A stretch of 14,505 nt of DNA from Deltaproteobacteria bacterium (GTDB lineage Bacteria > Myxococcota_A > JAADFL01): contig JAADFL010000041.1 of the NCBI GenBank assembly GCA_013152945.1, forward strand, positions 1 to 14,505, written 5' to 3'. Position 1 is the first letter of the stretch, and each line of letters opens with the position of its first letter. Position numbers and translations under genes: made by a program. The notes beneath the pieces are model-generated. The model was not told where the DNA came from. It ran no database searches and worked only from the letters and a program-made list of their open reading frames with translations. This document shows positions 5,851-14,188 of the stretch, in pieces.

Positions 5851-7864
5851 TTAGTTCTTCGAACTCTTTACCTTCTCGGCCAGTATAAAAAGCAGGCCCA
5901 GGAATACGAGCAGGCCGGGCCAAGTAGAATCGTTTGTTGCAGAACAACCCTGGGAGGACTTCTTTGAGCCTGTGGTGTTAGTGCAAATCTTGTCTTCATC
6001 AGGCACCAGTGGATCCCTTGGTTCACAAGCCAATCCCTTGCAACACTCGATGTTGGACGTACAGCTTTCCCCTTGGCTCAAGCAATTACCGGTATCGGTG
6101 TCAGTGTCGCTGTCATTGTCCGAATCTGAATCCATGTCTGTATCGCTATCCATATCTCCATCGACATCAGCGTCCGTGTCCGTGTCGGAATCGGAATCAG
6201 AATCGGTATCAGTATCAGTGTCTGCATCGGCGTCACCGGATTGTACGCACCATGTGTTTTCGCATACCTCCGAGTGATCACAGTCCAGGTCGTTTTTGCA
6301 CCGGCCGTCCGGAGGATTTACGGGCACACACTTGTGCAAATCCTTGTCACAGGAATAACCTGGAGCAGTGCATTGATCATCCTTGAAACATGCCGAATCG
6401 CCTATGCACATGCCAAGGTAGCAGAACTGCCCGTATGCACAACCTTGTTCGCCCTCGGGCTTGGTGTCGTCACATTCCTGGGGAAACCTGCAGCGACCGT
6501 TTACGCATGTTCTGCCCTGTGGACAATCATCATCGGTCTTGCAAGGTCCGGGTGGTTTCTCCTTGCAGGTGCCCTTGTCGCTGCATATGAAACCTTCGGC
6601 ACAGTCCTGATCCGAGTCACATGGTCCGGAGGTGTTGGGCACGCATTTTTTATCTTCAGAACACATTTGAGCTTGCGGACAATCATCGTCGATTTTACAT
6701 GATTTTACGTACTTGTACACGCGCATTTTTGACCCCGCCATCCACCCTGTATCCAGGTTCAACAGAATTCCATCAGCCATCAAGCCCTGGTCAGGCGGAG
6801 TATCTCCTCCTTGCACATCGACCTCTCCCAGGTCGGTGTGTTCCCAAGTTTGGCCGTTGTCGTTTGTGCGGTAGTCCACAAGTGCATAGGTTGGTTGTTG
6901 TTGTCCTGGCGGGCCGGACTTGAGGTTGGTATCGGCTGTACCTGCTACGTGTCCATTTCCTTTATCGTCGAAGTACATGCATACAAGGTTGTATGTGATC
7001 ATGGGCATACTGAAGCCGCCGATTTTCACCGAGCCTACCTTGAACGGAAGATTCACGTCGGCAAAGGAATTGCCGCCGTCCGTGCTCTTGAACAGGTGGG
7101 CCTGTTGCTTGTTGTTCGCTGGATCCGTGACCTGACTTGCGGCAAGCCAGCCGTTGTTTTCATCGACAAAGTAAATCGGTCCTGCGAAATATCCCGGGCC
7201 TTCCCATTGTTTCTGCCAACTTGCCCCGCTGTCCGAAGTTTTGAATACCACCATACGGTCGGCTACGAATTGCTGGTTGCCCTGGTCGTCATCCTCGGTA
7301 TGTCCTTCTGTTCCGTCGAGCCACCCGGTATTGCCGTCTGCAAGGAAGAACATGCGGTAGAGTTCCGCTGTACTCGAGATGTTTATCGCTTGCCACGAGG
7401 ATCCGGCGTCTGTTGTGCGATAGAGTTTACCCTCCTTGCCGAACACGAATCCGGTCTTGGCGCCTGTAAATAATACGTTGTTAAGGTCGCCGCCAGGCTT
7501 GGAACCTGCCCATGAGGCGCCTTGGTCCGTGGTCTTGTATATAGTATCGCCGATTACGGCAAAGCCGGTCTTGTCGTCCACGAATGAAAGCCCGGAAACG
7601 AATCGGAACACTCCTGCATCATGTAGACTCGATGTGATATCCGTCCAAGTCACTCCTTTGTTTTGGCTCATGCGAACCGTGGGATATGGCTTGGGAAATT
7701 GGCCTTGGCCTTCATCAGCCATTCCTCCGGCAAAGAGCAAGTCCCCACTGAGATCAATCGATATGTACAGGTCGAGTTGGGAACTGGAAGTGCTTACCTG
7801 TTCCCAGTCAGCCTGGACTGCGAGAGGAACGAATAACAAGCCTGTTACCAGCAATGCTTTTCAT
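5851..7864 (-). pseudogene. YCF48-like beta-propeller, Cys-rich, Asp-repeat protein with MYXO-CTERM-like tail (frameshifted at start)
   Basis: The ATG at 7864-7862 has a perfect AGGAGG 7 bases upstream, but it is one base out of frame with the long coding frame, which itself is open only from a TTG at 7854. Removing one A from the 4-A tract at 7858-7861 would give MKALLVTGLLFVPLAVQA, a normal signal peptide. The indel may be a sequencing error or real. Numbering from the TTG, six Asp-box motifs (SxDxGxxW type, e.g. TTDQGASW 108, TTDAGSSW 147, TSDSGASW 206, TNDNGQTW 330) mark a beta-propeller of YCF48/BNR type. Dickkopf-N-like Cys-rich units follow at 386-537, an Asp-Ser/Asp-Thr linker at 540-588 and a Cys cluster at 591-624. 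Last come Gly-Cys at 636-637, a membrane helix at 645-659 and a Lys-rich end. That ending resembles a myxosortase-type signal, with Lys replacing the usual Arg. The likely location is the outer surface. Confidence 0.75.
6078..6240 (-). repeat. Asp-Ser/Asp-Thr/Asp-Ala-encoding low-complexity linker
   Basis: This degenerate GAY-NNN repeat on the minus strand encodes about 49 residues alternating Asp with Ser, Thr, Ala, Val or Met. It joins the Cys-rich part of the propeller protein to its last Cys cluster. Unlike the second block in the gene at 2599, it has no perfect tandem core, so the sequence is more diverged. Confidence 0.8.
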
Positions 7865-7897
7865 GGTTCGACCTCCTGTAAACATCGATAAAACCAG

Positions 7898-7926
7898 AGC
7901 ATAGAATCATATGTTCGGCGGGTCAA
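7898..7926 (-). promoter_or_regulatory. Candidate sigma70 promoter for the propeller gene
   Basis: On the minus strand TTGACC (7926-7921) is followed after exactly 17 bases by TATGCT (7903-7898). Transcription would start about 27 bases before the ATG at 7864. This supports 7864, rather than the TTG at 7854, as the natural start. Confidence 0.4.
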
Positions 7927-8098
7927 GGCATGCCGCGTGGATTGTGGTAGCCGAATTAAAATGTCAGTGGTACTGCCGGATGGATTTGTATCGCCATCAT
8001 TGTTTGGAGCCAAACCAGGAAAAGCAGTTGGCCACCCCAAAGATGGTAATGACAGGTATGTTGAGTATCGGACCAAATGGATGTAGTTGTTTCCCGGT

Positions 8099-9853
8099 CT
8101 ATTTGGCCTTTGTATTGTTGTTATTGAACTTCATTGCTGTTTTGATAACGATTCCCTTGTCGTTGACCAACACGGCGATATCCGTATAGTCCAATATTCC
8201 GGCCGGGTTGGGTTTTTCCATCTTGCCGGGTGTCATAGTGTTTATCAGCTTCGTGATTTCATCCATATTGTAACCGATGTGGAAAAGAACTTTTTCAGTA
8301 CCATTGCGACCATTCGGGATGGAAGGAGGTGATTTTCTGCCGACGTACGCCGCAACATAAGTTTTTTGTATGTCCAATTTCGCGTCTTTGAGAAAAGGGG
8401 GTAATGCAGCCGCGGGAATAGAGACAGGTCCGCCTCCCATTTTAACTTGCAGTCCTGCAAGCTGTGGAAGCATTCCCTGCAGTATCATGATGAGCTGAAG
8501 AGGATTGCTCGATCCGACCAGGACGTAACCTTTACCACCCAGCGGCATTCCCTTCGGCCCGGGAGTTATGGATTCCAGGACCGCTGCTGCGCCAGTGATG
8601 GAATTGACCACAGGTGGAATAAGCGTGGCCATGGACATGTTCACGGATTGGGCCGATTTGTTCAACTCAGCGAGAAGGCTGCACTTGTACGGCTTGGCCT
8701 TTGCTTCCTGCACCCTGGCCTTTATTGTTGCAAAGAGCTTGGAAACATTCATGTTGACGCTAAAGGCGAAGAGGTTGTTCTGATCTTTTGGAGTGGAAAA
8801 ACCAGGTCCTGAGCTTGCGAGGTCTTTTAATTCCTTGATCAGCTTGGGCTTGGTCTCTACTACGTATCTCATGGAAACATTTGTGGAACTCAATTTGTCC
8901 ACGCCGACCACCAACCTCTTCATATTGGAGACGAGGTCTTTGATTTCAGCTTTGCATTCAGGTTTTTGTGCATCCGGAGGTATTTTTACTTCGACCAACT
9001 TCAAGAGGTCCGTGCTCATACCCTTTGAGTCTCCCAGCAATGCCGCCGCAATCGCCTGAAAATCGACAAATCCTATTGAATAGGGCAGGAAACCATAATC
9101 CCTGGCAATTTCAGCCAGCTTGTTGTCATCGGCCATGCTTTTCTTGATTTTCTTGGAATCGAACATCAAGCCCAACATCTTGTCTTTCGACTTGATCGGA
9201 ACCAGGCCCAGAACAGCTTCTTTGTCCGTCAGTCCCACTGCGATGATATCATCCTTGTCGAGGTCGATGCGCCAATATTCCATGTTCTGGAATTTTTCTT
9301 TTTTAAAGTTGACCTTGCCATTCTTGAGCACTCTTTGGATCGTTCCCGCCATCAGGGTCTTATCAGATATCTGAAAGCGCATTACCGGCATGACACCCAG
9401 GCCATAAAGTGCAAAGCCGCCATCCATCTTTAATCCCAACTTTTCGAGGCCCTCGATGGAGTATTTGCCCTTGAATTCATGCAGGAAAGCCTTTAAGAGG
9501 TCAACAGCCGCATGCTGGTTTTTTATTTTTGCGTTCGGAACGCCTGAAATCGGAAGGTCTTTCATCTTTTCGAACTGATCAATTCCCTTGTCGATCGCCG
9601 GGGCCATGGATTTCAGGAAGTCGTTCACCACCTGCTTCGGTTGTGGTGCCAGGTTGGCGAATACGTAAAAGGCATCCGAAGGTATGCTCTTCAGTGTAAT
9701 TAGGGGCTTTTCAAGAATATTTTTCAAATCCGCCTTGGCTTTGGCACTGCCGGTATTGGTTGTATCGGCCCCCTTTTTCTTGGAACATCCGGCTGCAGCA
9801 ACAAGTGAAACAGCCATCAACAAGATTCCAAAACCATTAAAAAAACGTTTCAT
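8099..9853 (-). CDS. Lipoprotein of unknown function, 584 aa
   Basis: The ATG at 9853 has AGGAGG 7 bases upstream. The first 23 residues are a clear lipoprotein signal: MKRFFNGFG, a hydrophobic stretch and AAGC with the acylated Cys at 23, followed by SKKKGAD. The mature part has no membrane helix or catalytic motif that I recognise. Its beginning, LKSIPSDAFYVFANLAP, is like large Myxococcota/planctomycete proteins (DUF3352-like) that open with a statement of a Leu/Pro-rich 'value' strand, but the match is weak. There are repeated alternating strand/helix stretches and many Lys residues. Only two cysteines occur in the mature chain beyond the anchor, so it is unlike the disulfide-rich neighbours. 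It lies upstream of the propeller gene on the same strand with a 234-base gap, so co-transcription is possible but a separate promoter is likelier. Confidence 0.85.
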   Translation of the reverse strand: MKRFFNGFGILLMAVSLVAAAGCSKKKGADTTNTGSAKAKADLKNILEKPLITLKSIPSDAFYVFANLAPQPKQVVNDFLKSMAPAIDKGIDQFEKMKDLPISGVPNAKIKNQHAAVDLLKAFLHEFKGKYSIEGLEKLGLKMDGGFALYGLGVMPVMRFQISDKTLMAGTIQRVLKNGKVNFKKEKFQNMEYWRIDLDKDDIIAVGLTDKEAVLGLVPIKSKDKMLGLMFDSKKIKKSMADDNKLAEIARDYGFLPYSIGFVDFQAIAAALLGDSKGMSTDLLKLVEVKIPPDAQKPECKAEIKDLVSNMKRLVVGVDKLSSTNVSMRYVVETKPKLIKELKDLASSGPGFSTPKDQNNLFAFSVNMNVSKLFATIKARVQEAKAKPYKCSLLAELNKSAQSVNMSMATLIPPVVNSITGAAAVLESITPGPKGMPLGGKGYVLVGSSNPLQLIMILQGMLPQLAGLQVKMGGGPVSIPAAALPPFLKDAKLDIQKTYVAAYVGRKSPPSIPNGRNGTEKVLFHIGYNMDEITKLINTMTPGKMEKPNPAGILDYTDIAVLVNDKGIVIKTAMKFNNNNTKAK

Positions 9854-9887
9854 AAGCCATCCTCCTGTCTTGGTTTCCCTAAAAAGG

Positions 9888-9917
9888 ATTAAACCATGTT
9901 TTAAGGACCGAAAACAA
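9888..9917 (-). promoter_or_regulatory. Candidate promoter for the 584-aa lipoprotein gene
   Basis: TTGTTT (9917-9912) and TTTAAT (9893-9888) on the minus strand are 18 bases apart. The -10 matches 5 of 6, while the -35 is weak. The leader would be about 30 bases. Confidence 0.25.
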
Positions 9918-10061
9918 AAACAACCCAAGACGAAAGCCCATTACAAGATTTTCGACCCATAAACAATCAAACTAAAGAACTTGAGTCAGTAACTATATTA
10001 ACTTTACCGGTTCCTGCCAAGGTCATTTTTCAAAAATAATTTCTGATAATAAAGTACTCAA

Positions 10062-10089
10062 TTGATCGAGACGATTCATATGGTAATAT
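10062..10089 (+). promoter_or_regulatory. Candidate promoter for the glycosyltransferase gene
   Basis: TTGATC (10062-10067) and TAATAT (10084-10089) are 16 bases apart, each matching 4 of 6 consensus positions. The start codon at 10116 would follow a leader of about 20 bases. Confidence 0.25.
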
Positions 10090-10115
10090 GCTTGGTCCGA
10101 ACAGGTAGGATGATT

Positions 10116-11777
10116 ATGCAGGATGAGAAACCCAGAATATTGATAGTAGCATTCGAGGTGGTTCCTTCACCCACCGGAGCTTCGGCCACTATCGGTGATC
10201 TTTTAAGGGGTATGTCCCCGGTATTCGAGGTGGATTTGCTTTCGGTTCATGCTCCGGGAATGGCGCATGTGCAAAAATACTTTGGAGCCAGGGTTTTCAG
10301 AGTGCCTGTCGGCAAGGGAACATTCCTTGCAAGGGCCGAAAAATTCAGGCGTGCGGTTATAAGGCAGCTCGAAAGCACGCCGTACGATGTTGTGCATTAT
10401 TTTTCATTGTGGGGGGCATACCCGGTCATCGAATCAGGTGTCCGGGAATTCAAGACAGTATATCACGTGGAGTCACTTGAATCTCTTGACCTGAAATATC
10501 ACTACCCCGAACTTCGTCACGACAGGAGGCTGTCCAGGACCATACAGGCAAGGGAATCCATGGGCCTCGAGATGTCGGATAAGGTGGTGGCGGTTACAGG
10601 GACGGGATACAAGTACCTATTGGAACTTGGGGTCGAGGAGGATAGGCTGGCCCTGATCAGGCCCGGCGTCGATCCTACATTGTTCAAGCCCGGTAGTGAA
10701 GGGACATTTAATCGTTCTGGAATAGTCTATGCAGGCTCCATGGCCCCATGGCAGGGGATTTCTACTGCGTTGTTTGCTTATGCCAAGGTCCACAACATGG
10801 GAAGCGATTTTTCATTCAGGTTATATTCACCCACGGTTCAAAGATGGGCCGAACCGCTGCTTGGCATAGCCGAGCAGGAGTTGATCCGCTCCAAGGTTGA
10901 ATTTTGCCAGCCTGTATCAAGGGAGAAATTGCCGCCTTACCTCCAGGAAGCGGTTGTTGGGCTGGCGCCGTTGACACGTACGGACAGGAACCAGTTACTC
11001 GGCTGTTCACCGTTGAGGTTGCTTGAATACATGGCCAGCGGCTTGGCTATAGTTACATCCAGGTTGCCGTCCAATGAAGAGATTATCGATGATAATAAAC
11101 AAGGTATATTCTTTACACCTGGAGAGCCCGGGGAGTTGGCGGACAAGTTGAAGTGGTTGCTGGACGATCAAGAAGCAGCGACCCGCCTCGGATTAGATGC
11201 CAGAAAGAGGCTTTGCAAGGATTTCAACATCGGTAGGTTCTGGGAGGCTTGGCTCAAGTTGTACTCGGAACTCCTTGAAATATCCAAACCGGCCCTTGAA
11301 ATCCCTGCCGAGTTTTTTGGTGCCGATGTCAAAAGCGTTGAGAAAAAAGGACATCCATCGGACCATTCAAAGGGAACCAGACATGGTTCAAATAAGGATG
11401 TGATGAAGAATCCCGATGATAACCTGCCGTGGGATATCAATGACCCGGGTTTCGAGGTAGTGGAGTTGGATGTTGACTCCGGGCCTTCCGTGATAGGCGA
11501 GATCCTTGAGACAGAAGGTTCTACGAAAAGTTCTAATGACAGTTTCGAAAGTGTATTTGAAGAACTCGATGCAGAGGTGGTTGGTAATGGCCCCCAAGAT
11601 GGGGCGATCAATCCTGCAGGTGAACCAGGCACCTTGGAACACGGACCCGAAGAGGGGGATGGAGAATCCAACAATCGAAAGTCGAGGCTAAAAAGCAGGT
11701 ATTATGCAAAAGAGGGACTCCTTGATACACTGCTCGGCACTGATTTGGATTCACATGGTGAGGATGACGAGGAATAG
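10116..11777 (+). CDS. GT-B glycosyltransferase (GT4-like) with acidic C-terminal tail, 553 aa
   Basis: The ATG at 10116 has AGGA five bases upstream; the ATG at 10110 abuts the site, and an upstream frame from 10062 is less likely. The N-terminal domain begins with RILIVAFEVVPSPTGAS (7-23), a Rossmann strand and Gly-rich acceptor loop as in GT4 enzymes. The C-terminal donor domain starts near 202 (GIVYAGSMAPWQG). It holds APLTRT (284-289) and PLRLLEYMASGLAIV (299-313) followed by SNEEII, the usual nucleotide-sugar binding region. The catalytic part ends by about 390. Residues 405-553 form a tail rich in Asp, Glu, Gly and Ser, apparently disordered, that glycosyltransferases normally lack. 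The enzyme is expected to transfer a sugar from a nucleotide donor, probably at the inner face of the membrane, but donor and acceptor cannot be read. No polysaccharide cluster surrounds it. Confidence 0.87.
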   Translation: MQDEKPRILIVAFEVVPSPTGASATIGDLLRGMSPVFEVDLLSVHAPGMAHVQKYFGARVFRVPVGKGTFLARAEKFRRAVIRQLESTPYDVVHYFSLWGAYPVIESGVREFKTVYHVESLESLDLKYHYPELRHDRRLSRTIQARESMGLEMSDKVVAVTGTGYKYLLELGVEEDRLALIRPGVDPTLFKPGSEGTFNRSGIVYAGSMAPWQGISTALFAYAKVHNMGSDFSFRLYSPTVQRWAEPLLGIAEQELIRSKVEFCQPVSREKLPPYLQEAVVGLAPLTRTDRNQLLGCSPLRLLEYMASGLAIVTSRLPSNEEIIDDNKQGIFFTPGEPGELADKLKWLLDDQEAATRLGLDARKRLCKDFNIGRFWEAWLKLYSELLEISKPALEIPAEFFGADVKSVEKKGHPSDHSKGTRHGSNKDVMKNPDDNLPWDINDPGFEVVELDVDSGPSVIGEILETEGSTKSSNDSFESVFEELDAEVVGNGPQDGAINPAGEPGTLEHGPEEGDGESNNRKSRLKSRYYAKEGLLDTLLGTDLDSHGEDDEE

Positions 11778-11859
11778 GCTTTTCAAGGTTGCAGTTTATT
11801 CCCGATTTGTAACCCTGGGTTTGCGTGATAGTCGATAACCGTTTCACGTCGAGGAACTA

Positions 11860-12525
11860 TTGGAACATTGGAAGGTTGTAACTGCTTTGATAGTCGGCCT
11901 TTGGGCTGGCTATAATTTTTTATACATGAGGCCGTTTCACGGTCGGGCAGGGACGGCAATCGACCTGACGGCCGAACCTGTTCAGAACAAGCTGGAAGAA
12001 CAAGAGACCGTGGAATTCCAACGCGGAAACAAAAAATACATCGCAGTTCTTAAATTTAATTACTCGATCCAGGGTAGGGTGATAATGGCTTCTACATATT
12101 CTGTTTTTTATCATAGTGATTTACTTGTGGTGGATGTCGGCCTGGGTTGGGGTAAGAAATTGGATTGGATGCTGGATAACCTGGATTTCGACCAGGGCGG
12201 CAGATGGCTTTTCTGGCAGACCAGGAAGAGCATTTCGGCAGGTGAAAAACAGTACATAGAGTCTCATCTTTCCAACAATCACCTTATTCCGGCCGGGTTC
12301 GATTGGAACATGGAAAAAGCCCTGCGTTGGATCAAGCAGGGAGATGACATCAAGATCCAAGGGTACCTTGTCACTTTGAAGACCAGGGACGGTAAGGTGA
12401 TTATCAGGAGCAGCACCACAAGAACAGACACAGGTGCTGGAGCATGCGAGGTTATTTGGGTCGAAAAACTACAGATAGGAGACACGATGTACAGCGTACC
12501 TGAATCATTGATGGCAAAATATTGA
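11860..12525 (+). CDS. Membrane-anchored protein of unknown function, 221 aa
   Basis: The start is a TTG with GAGG 5 bases upstream; no ATG gives the full hydrophobic N-terminus. Residues 6-22 form one membrane helix, and the rest would lie outside the cytoplasm. The body contains blocks that look strongly conserved: VDVGLGWGKKLDW (91-103), GGRWLFWQT (113-121), LSNNHLIPA (137-145), a GDDIKIQGYLV stretch (161-171) and SSTTRTDTGAGACEVIW (184-200). I believe similar proteins occur across Gram-negative bacteria as uncharacterised membrane proteins, but I cannot name a family. The single Cys (197) sits in the GAGACE motif, and the trio of Trp, His and Asp motifs might form an active or binding site. 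It follows the glycosyltransferase by 82 bases on the same strand, so the two may share a transcript. Confidence 0.75.
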   Translation: MEHWKVVTALIVGLWAGYNFLYMRPFHGRAGTAIDLTAEPVQNKLEEQETVEFQRGNKKYIAVLKFNYSIQGRVIMASTYSVFYHSDLLVVDVGLGWGKKLDWMLDNLDFDQGGRWLFWQTRKSISAGEKQYIESHLSNNHLIPAGFDWNMEKALRWIKQGDDIKIQGYLVTLKTRDGKVIIRSSTTRTDTGAGACEVIWVEKLQIGDTMYSVPESLMAKY

Positions 12526-12750
12526 GCCTGCCATCCCGGTGCGCACAGGGCATGATTTTTCGGGTAACGCCGGTCAATACTTTGTGGCATTTTTAGATTC
12601 GGTTGACGGGAAAATCTCATTCCAGCAAGAAAAAAATCGTTCGGTATTTCCTGTTTCCGGTAAATGGAGCACAGGTCGAAGACAACAAGAGAGATATGGC
12701 AGCATCATCAACCGGCAAGCCGAAAAAAAGTCCGGCTCTTGACTCATTTT

Positions 12751-12787
12751 ATCCCCGGGTTTGAATTCACCGGATGTTTTTTTATGA
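12751..12787 (+). terminator. Candidate terminator after the membrane-anchored protein gene
   Basis: An imperfect GC stem (ATCCCCGG ... CCGGAT, with two unpaired C) is followed by a run of seven T in the plus strand at about 12779-12785. It lies in the convergent gap between the plus-strand gene ending at 12525 and the minus-strand ferredoxin. A weaker AGCCG/CGGCT stem sits just upstream at 12718-12737. Confidence 0.35.
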
Positions 12788-12790
12788 CGC

Positions 12791-13288
12791 CTATCGCCTC
12801 CACCCGCGTCCAAGGCCCCTGCCTGTTCCCAAGCCTCTTTTCCTTCTACCCTTTCCGCGTCCCCTGGGCCGTCCGGGGCCGGGGCCGTTTCCTATCCATC
12901 GATCCATGTTCAACCATTGTCCGGGATGCCACGGCAGGTTTTGAAGCAAACTGTTGACCATGTCCATGACGCCGATCGGTGCAGCCCTTGGAAGGTGTCG
13001 TGCCTCTTGTGCGATAGGTCGTCGACCTTGTGGTGTTTCTTCAGCCGGGATTGACAAGGCATCCTGGCGCACCGCCGGTTCTTGTACAGGTCTTACGGTC
13101 CCTGGCCTTGTTGTATCCGATTCCTCCATTGCGCCTGTAGGACAGGCACCCAGGCAGGCAAAGCAGCCCGAGCAATCCGGGCCTACAACCGCCTTCCCGT
13201 TCTGAACGGTGATGGTCTCCATGGGACAGACTTCTGCGCAGGCTCCGCAACCAGTACAAAGTTCTTCATTTACCTTTGCAATATTCAC
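12791..13288 (-). CDS. 2x[4Fe-4S] ferredoxin with Gly/Arg-rich C-terminal tail, 165 aa
   Basis: The GTG at 13288-13286 has GGGAGG 9 bases upstream. The first 55 residues form a bacterial-type dicluster ferredoxin: CxxCxxCxxxCP with Cys 11, 14, 17 and 21, then CxxCxxCxxxCP with Cys 39, 42, 45 and 49. It would carry electrons at low potential to an unknown partner. The remaining 110 residues are unusual. A Pro/Arg-rich linker is followed by a short hydrophobic stretch (MDMVNSLLQNLPW) and a very basic end of Gly, Arg, Lys and Pro (about 134-165). Such an end could bind nucleic acid or membranes, or be non-functional low complexity. It follows the DUF89 gene by only 6 bases on the same strand, so the two are probably translated from one message. 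Confidence 0.88.
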   Translation of the reverse strand: MNIAKVNEELCTGCGACAEVCPMETITVQNGKAVVGPDCSGCFACLGACPTGAMEESDTTRPGTVRPVQEPAVRQDALSIPAEETPQGRRPIAQEARHLPRAAPIGVMDMVNSLLQNLPWHPGQWLNMDRWIGNGPGPGRPRGRGKGRRKRGLGTGRGLGRGWRR

Positions 13289-13294
13289 GACAAA

Positions 13295-14188
13295 CTACCT
13301 CCCAGGTCCCCTCTCGGTTGTTCGAAAAGAGTTCGGTTTTTTTTGCAATACTACCCTGCTGCCCACGGGACAGCCTATGTCTCTTGCTATTACAGGACAT
13401 TTGACCTTCAAAAGGTGAAACACCTCTCTACCAGCATCGGAAAGTGTCTCATAGTTGCCCTGGCCTTTGGAAATGACGATGTCTGCTTCCTGAAAGCGTT
13501 TTACAAAAGCAGGGGAGCATTCCTCGAGTACGGTTCCCGGAATATCCGAGCCGTTGTCGATTACCTCGACGAGTTCAGTCAGCCCTGCCGCCTCGGCATC
13601 TTCAATCGTGGCATCATTGATCACAGGCGCCCCTCGAACCACGAAGGTGACAATGTCTTTCGGTAACTGCTGTAACAGCAATCGATCCAGCACGATTTCA
13701 CCGGCATTGTCGCCGAGGTACAGTATGGATGACGCCCCGTCCAAGGCTGCTTCAAGCCGTGCGAGATGGTCGATATCGAAAACTTGCGAAAGTGAATCGT
13801 CTATCGCTGTTTCAACTTCGGATTCGTCCAAGCCCGTGCCTTGTGCAAAGTCGATTATGTTGCCGGATACGGCCACTCGTACGGCTGCTGCAAATGGATC
13901 GTCGCAGGATTCAATTTTGTTGCGCAGAATGGGCAATAGACCTTGGGCCAGCCTGTTGAATCTTGCCTTGACCGGGTGATAAGGATCCGGATGCCCTGTT
14001 TCTTCCCTTACGATGCGATGTATTATGGCTCCCATCTGTGGCGGCGAGTCGTCAAAGGGTATGTCTCCGAGCCCGTGCAGTACACGGCGAATGATTCTTT
14101 CGTGTACAACAGGATCTACAGTAGCTATTCTACATGCATCTAGGGCCTGCATCAGGAAGCACGGGATGCAATCCAAGAATATCTTCAT
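13295..14188 (-). CDS. DUF89 / ARMT1-like family protein (putative damage-control phosphatase), 297 aa
   Basis: The ATG at 14188 has GAGAGG 7 bases upstream. The protein has the family features of DUF89 (subfamily I type): N-terminal CIPC pair (7-10), SGNIIDF (108-114), GDNAGEIVLDR (159-169), VRGAPVINDAT (184-194) and KGQGNYE (241-247). The Asp and Asn residues of the SGN and GDN motifs are the metal and phosphate site in characterised relatives. Members of the family hydrolyse phosphate esters of damaged metabolites, in a metal-dependent way; the substrate here is unknown. Length is normal for the family. The two Cys of CIPC are kept in prokaryotic members and might bind metal. The gene directly precedes a ferredoxin, an arrangement that may mean a redox-linked function, but the link is inferred from spacing only. 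Confidence 0.9.
   Translation of the reverse strand: MKIFLDCIPCFLMQALDACRIATVDPVVHERIIRRVLHGLGDIPFDDSPPQMGAIIHRIVREETGHPDPYHPVKARFNRLAQGLLPILRNKIESCDDPFAAAVRVAVSGNIIDFAQGTGLDESEVETAIDDSLSQVFDIDHLARLEAALDGASSILYLGDNAGEIVLDRLLLQQLPKDIVTFVVRGAPVINDATIEDAEAAGLTELVEVIDNGSDIPGTVLEECSPAFVKRFQEADIVISKGQGNYETLSDAGREVFHLLKVKCPVIARDIGCPVGSRVVLQKKPNSFRTTERGPGR

Noticed and set aside
6241-7473. Plus-strand open frames opposite the propeller gene
   Set aside because: They are antisense of a Cys/Asp-rich gene; the opposite strand shows clear Asp-box and Cys-unit periodicity.
12539-12957. Short plus-strand frames in the gap before and over the ferredoxin gene
   Set aside because: No ribosome site, no recognisable protein and overlap with a well-supported ferredoxin on the other strand.
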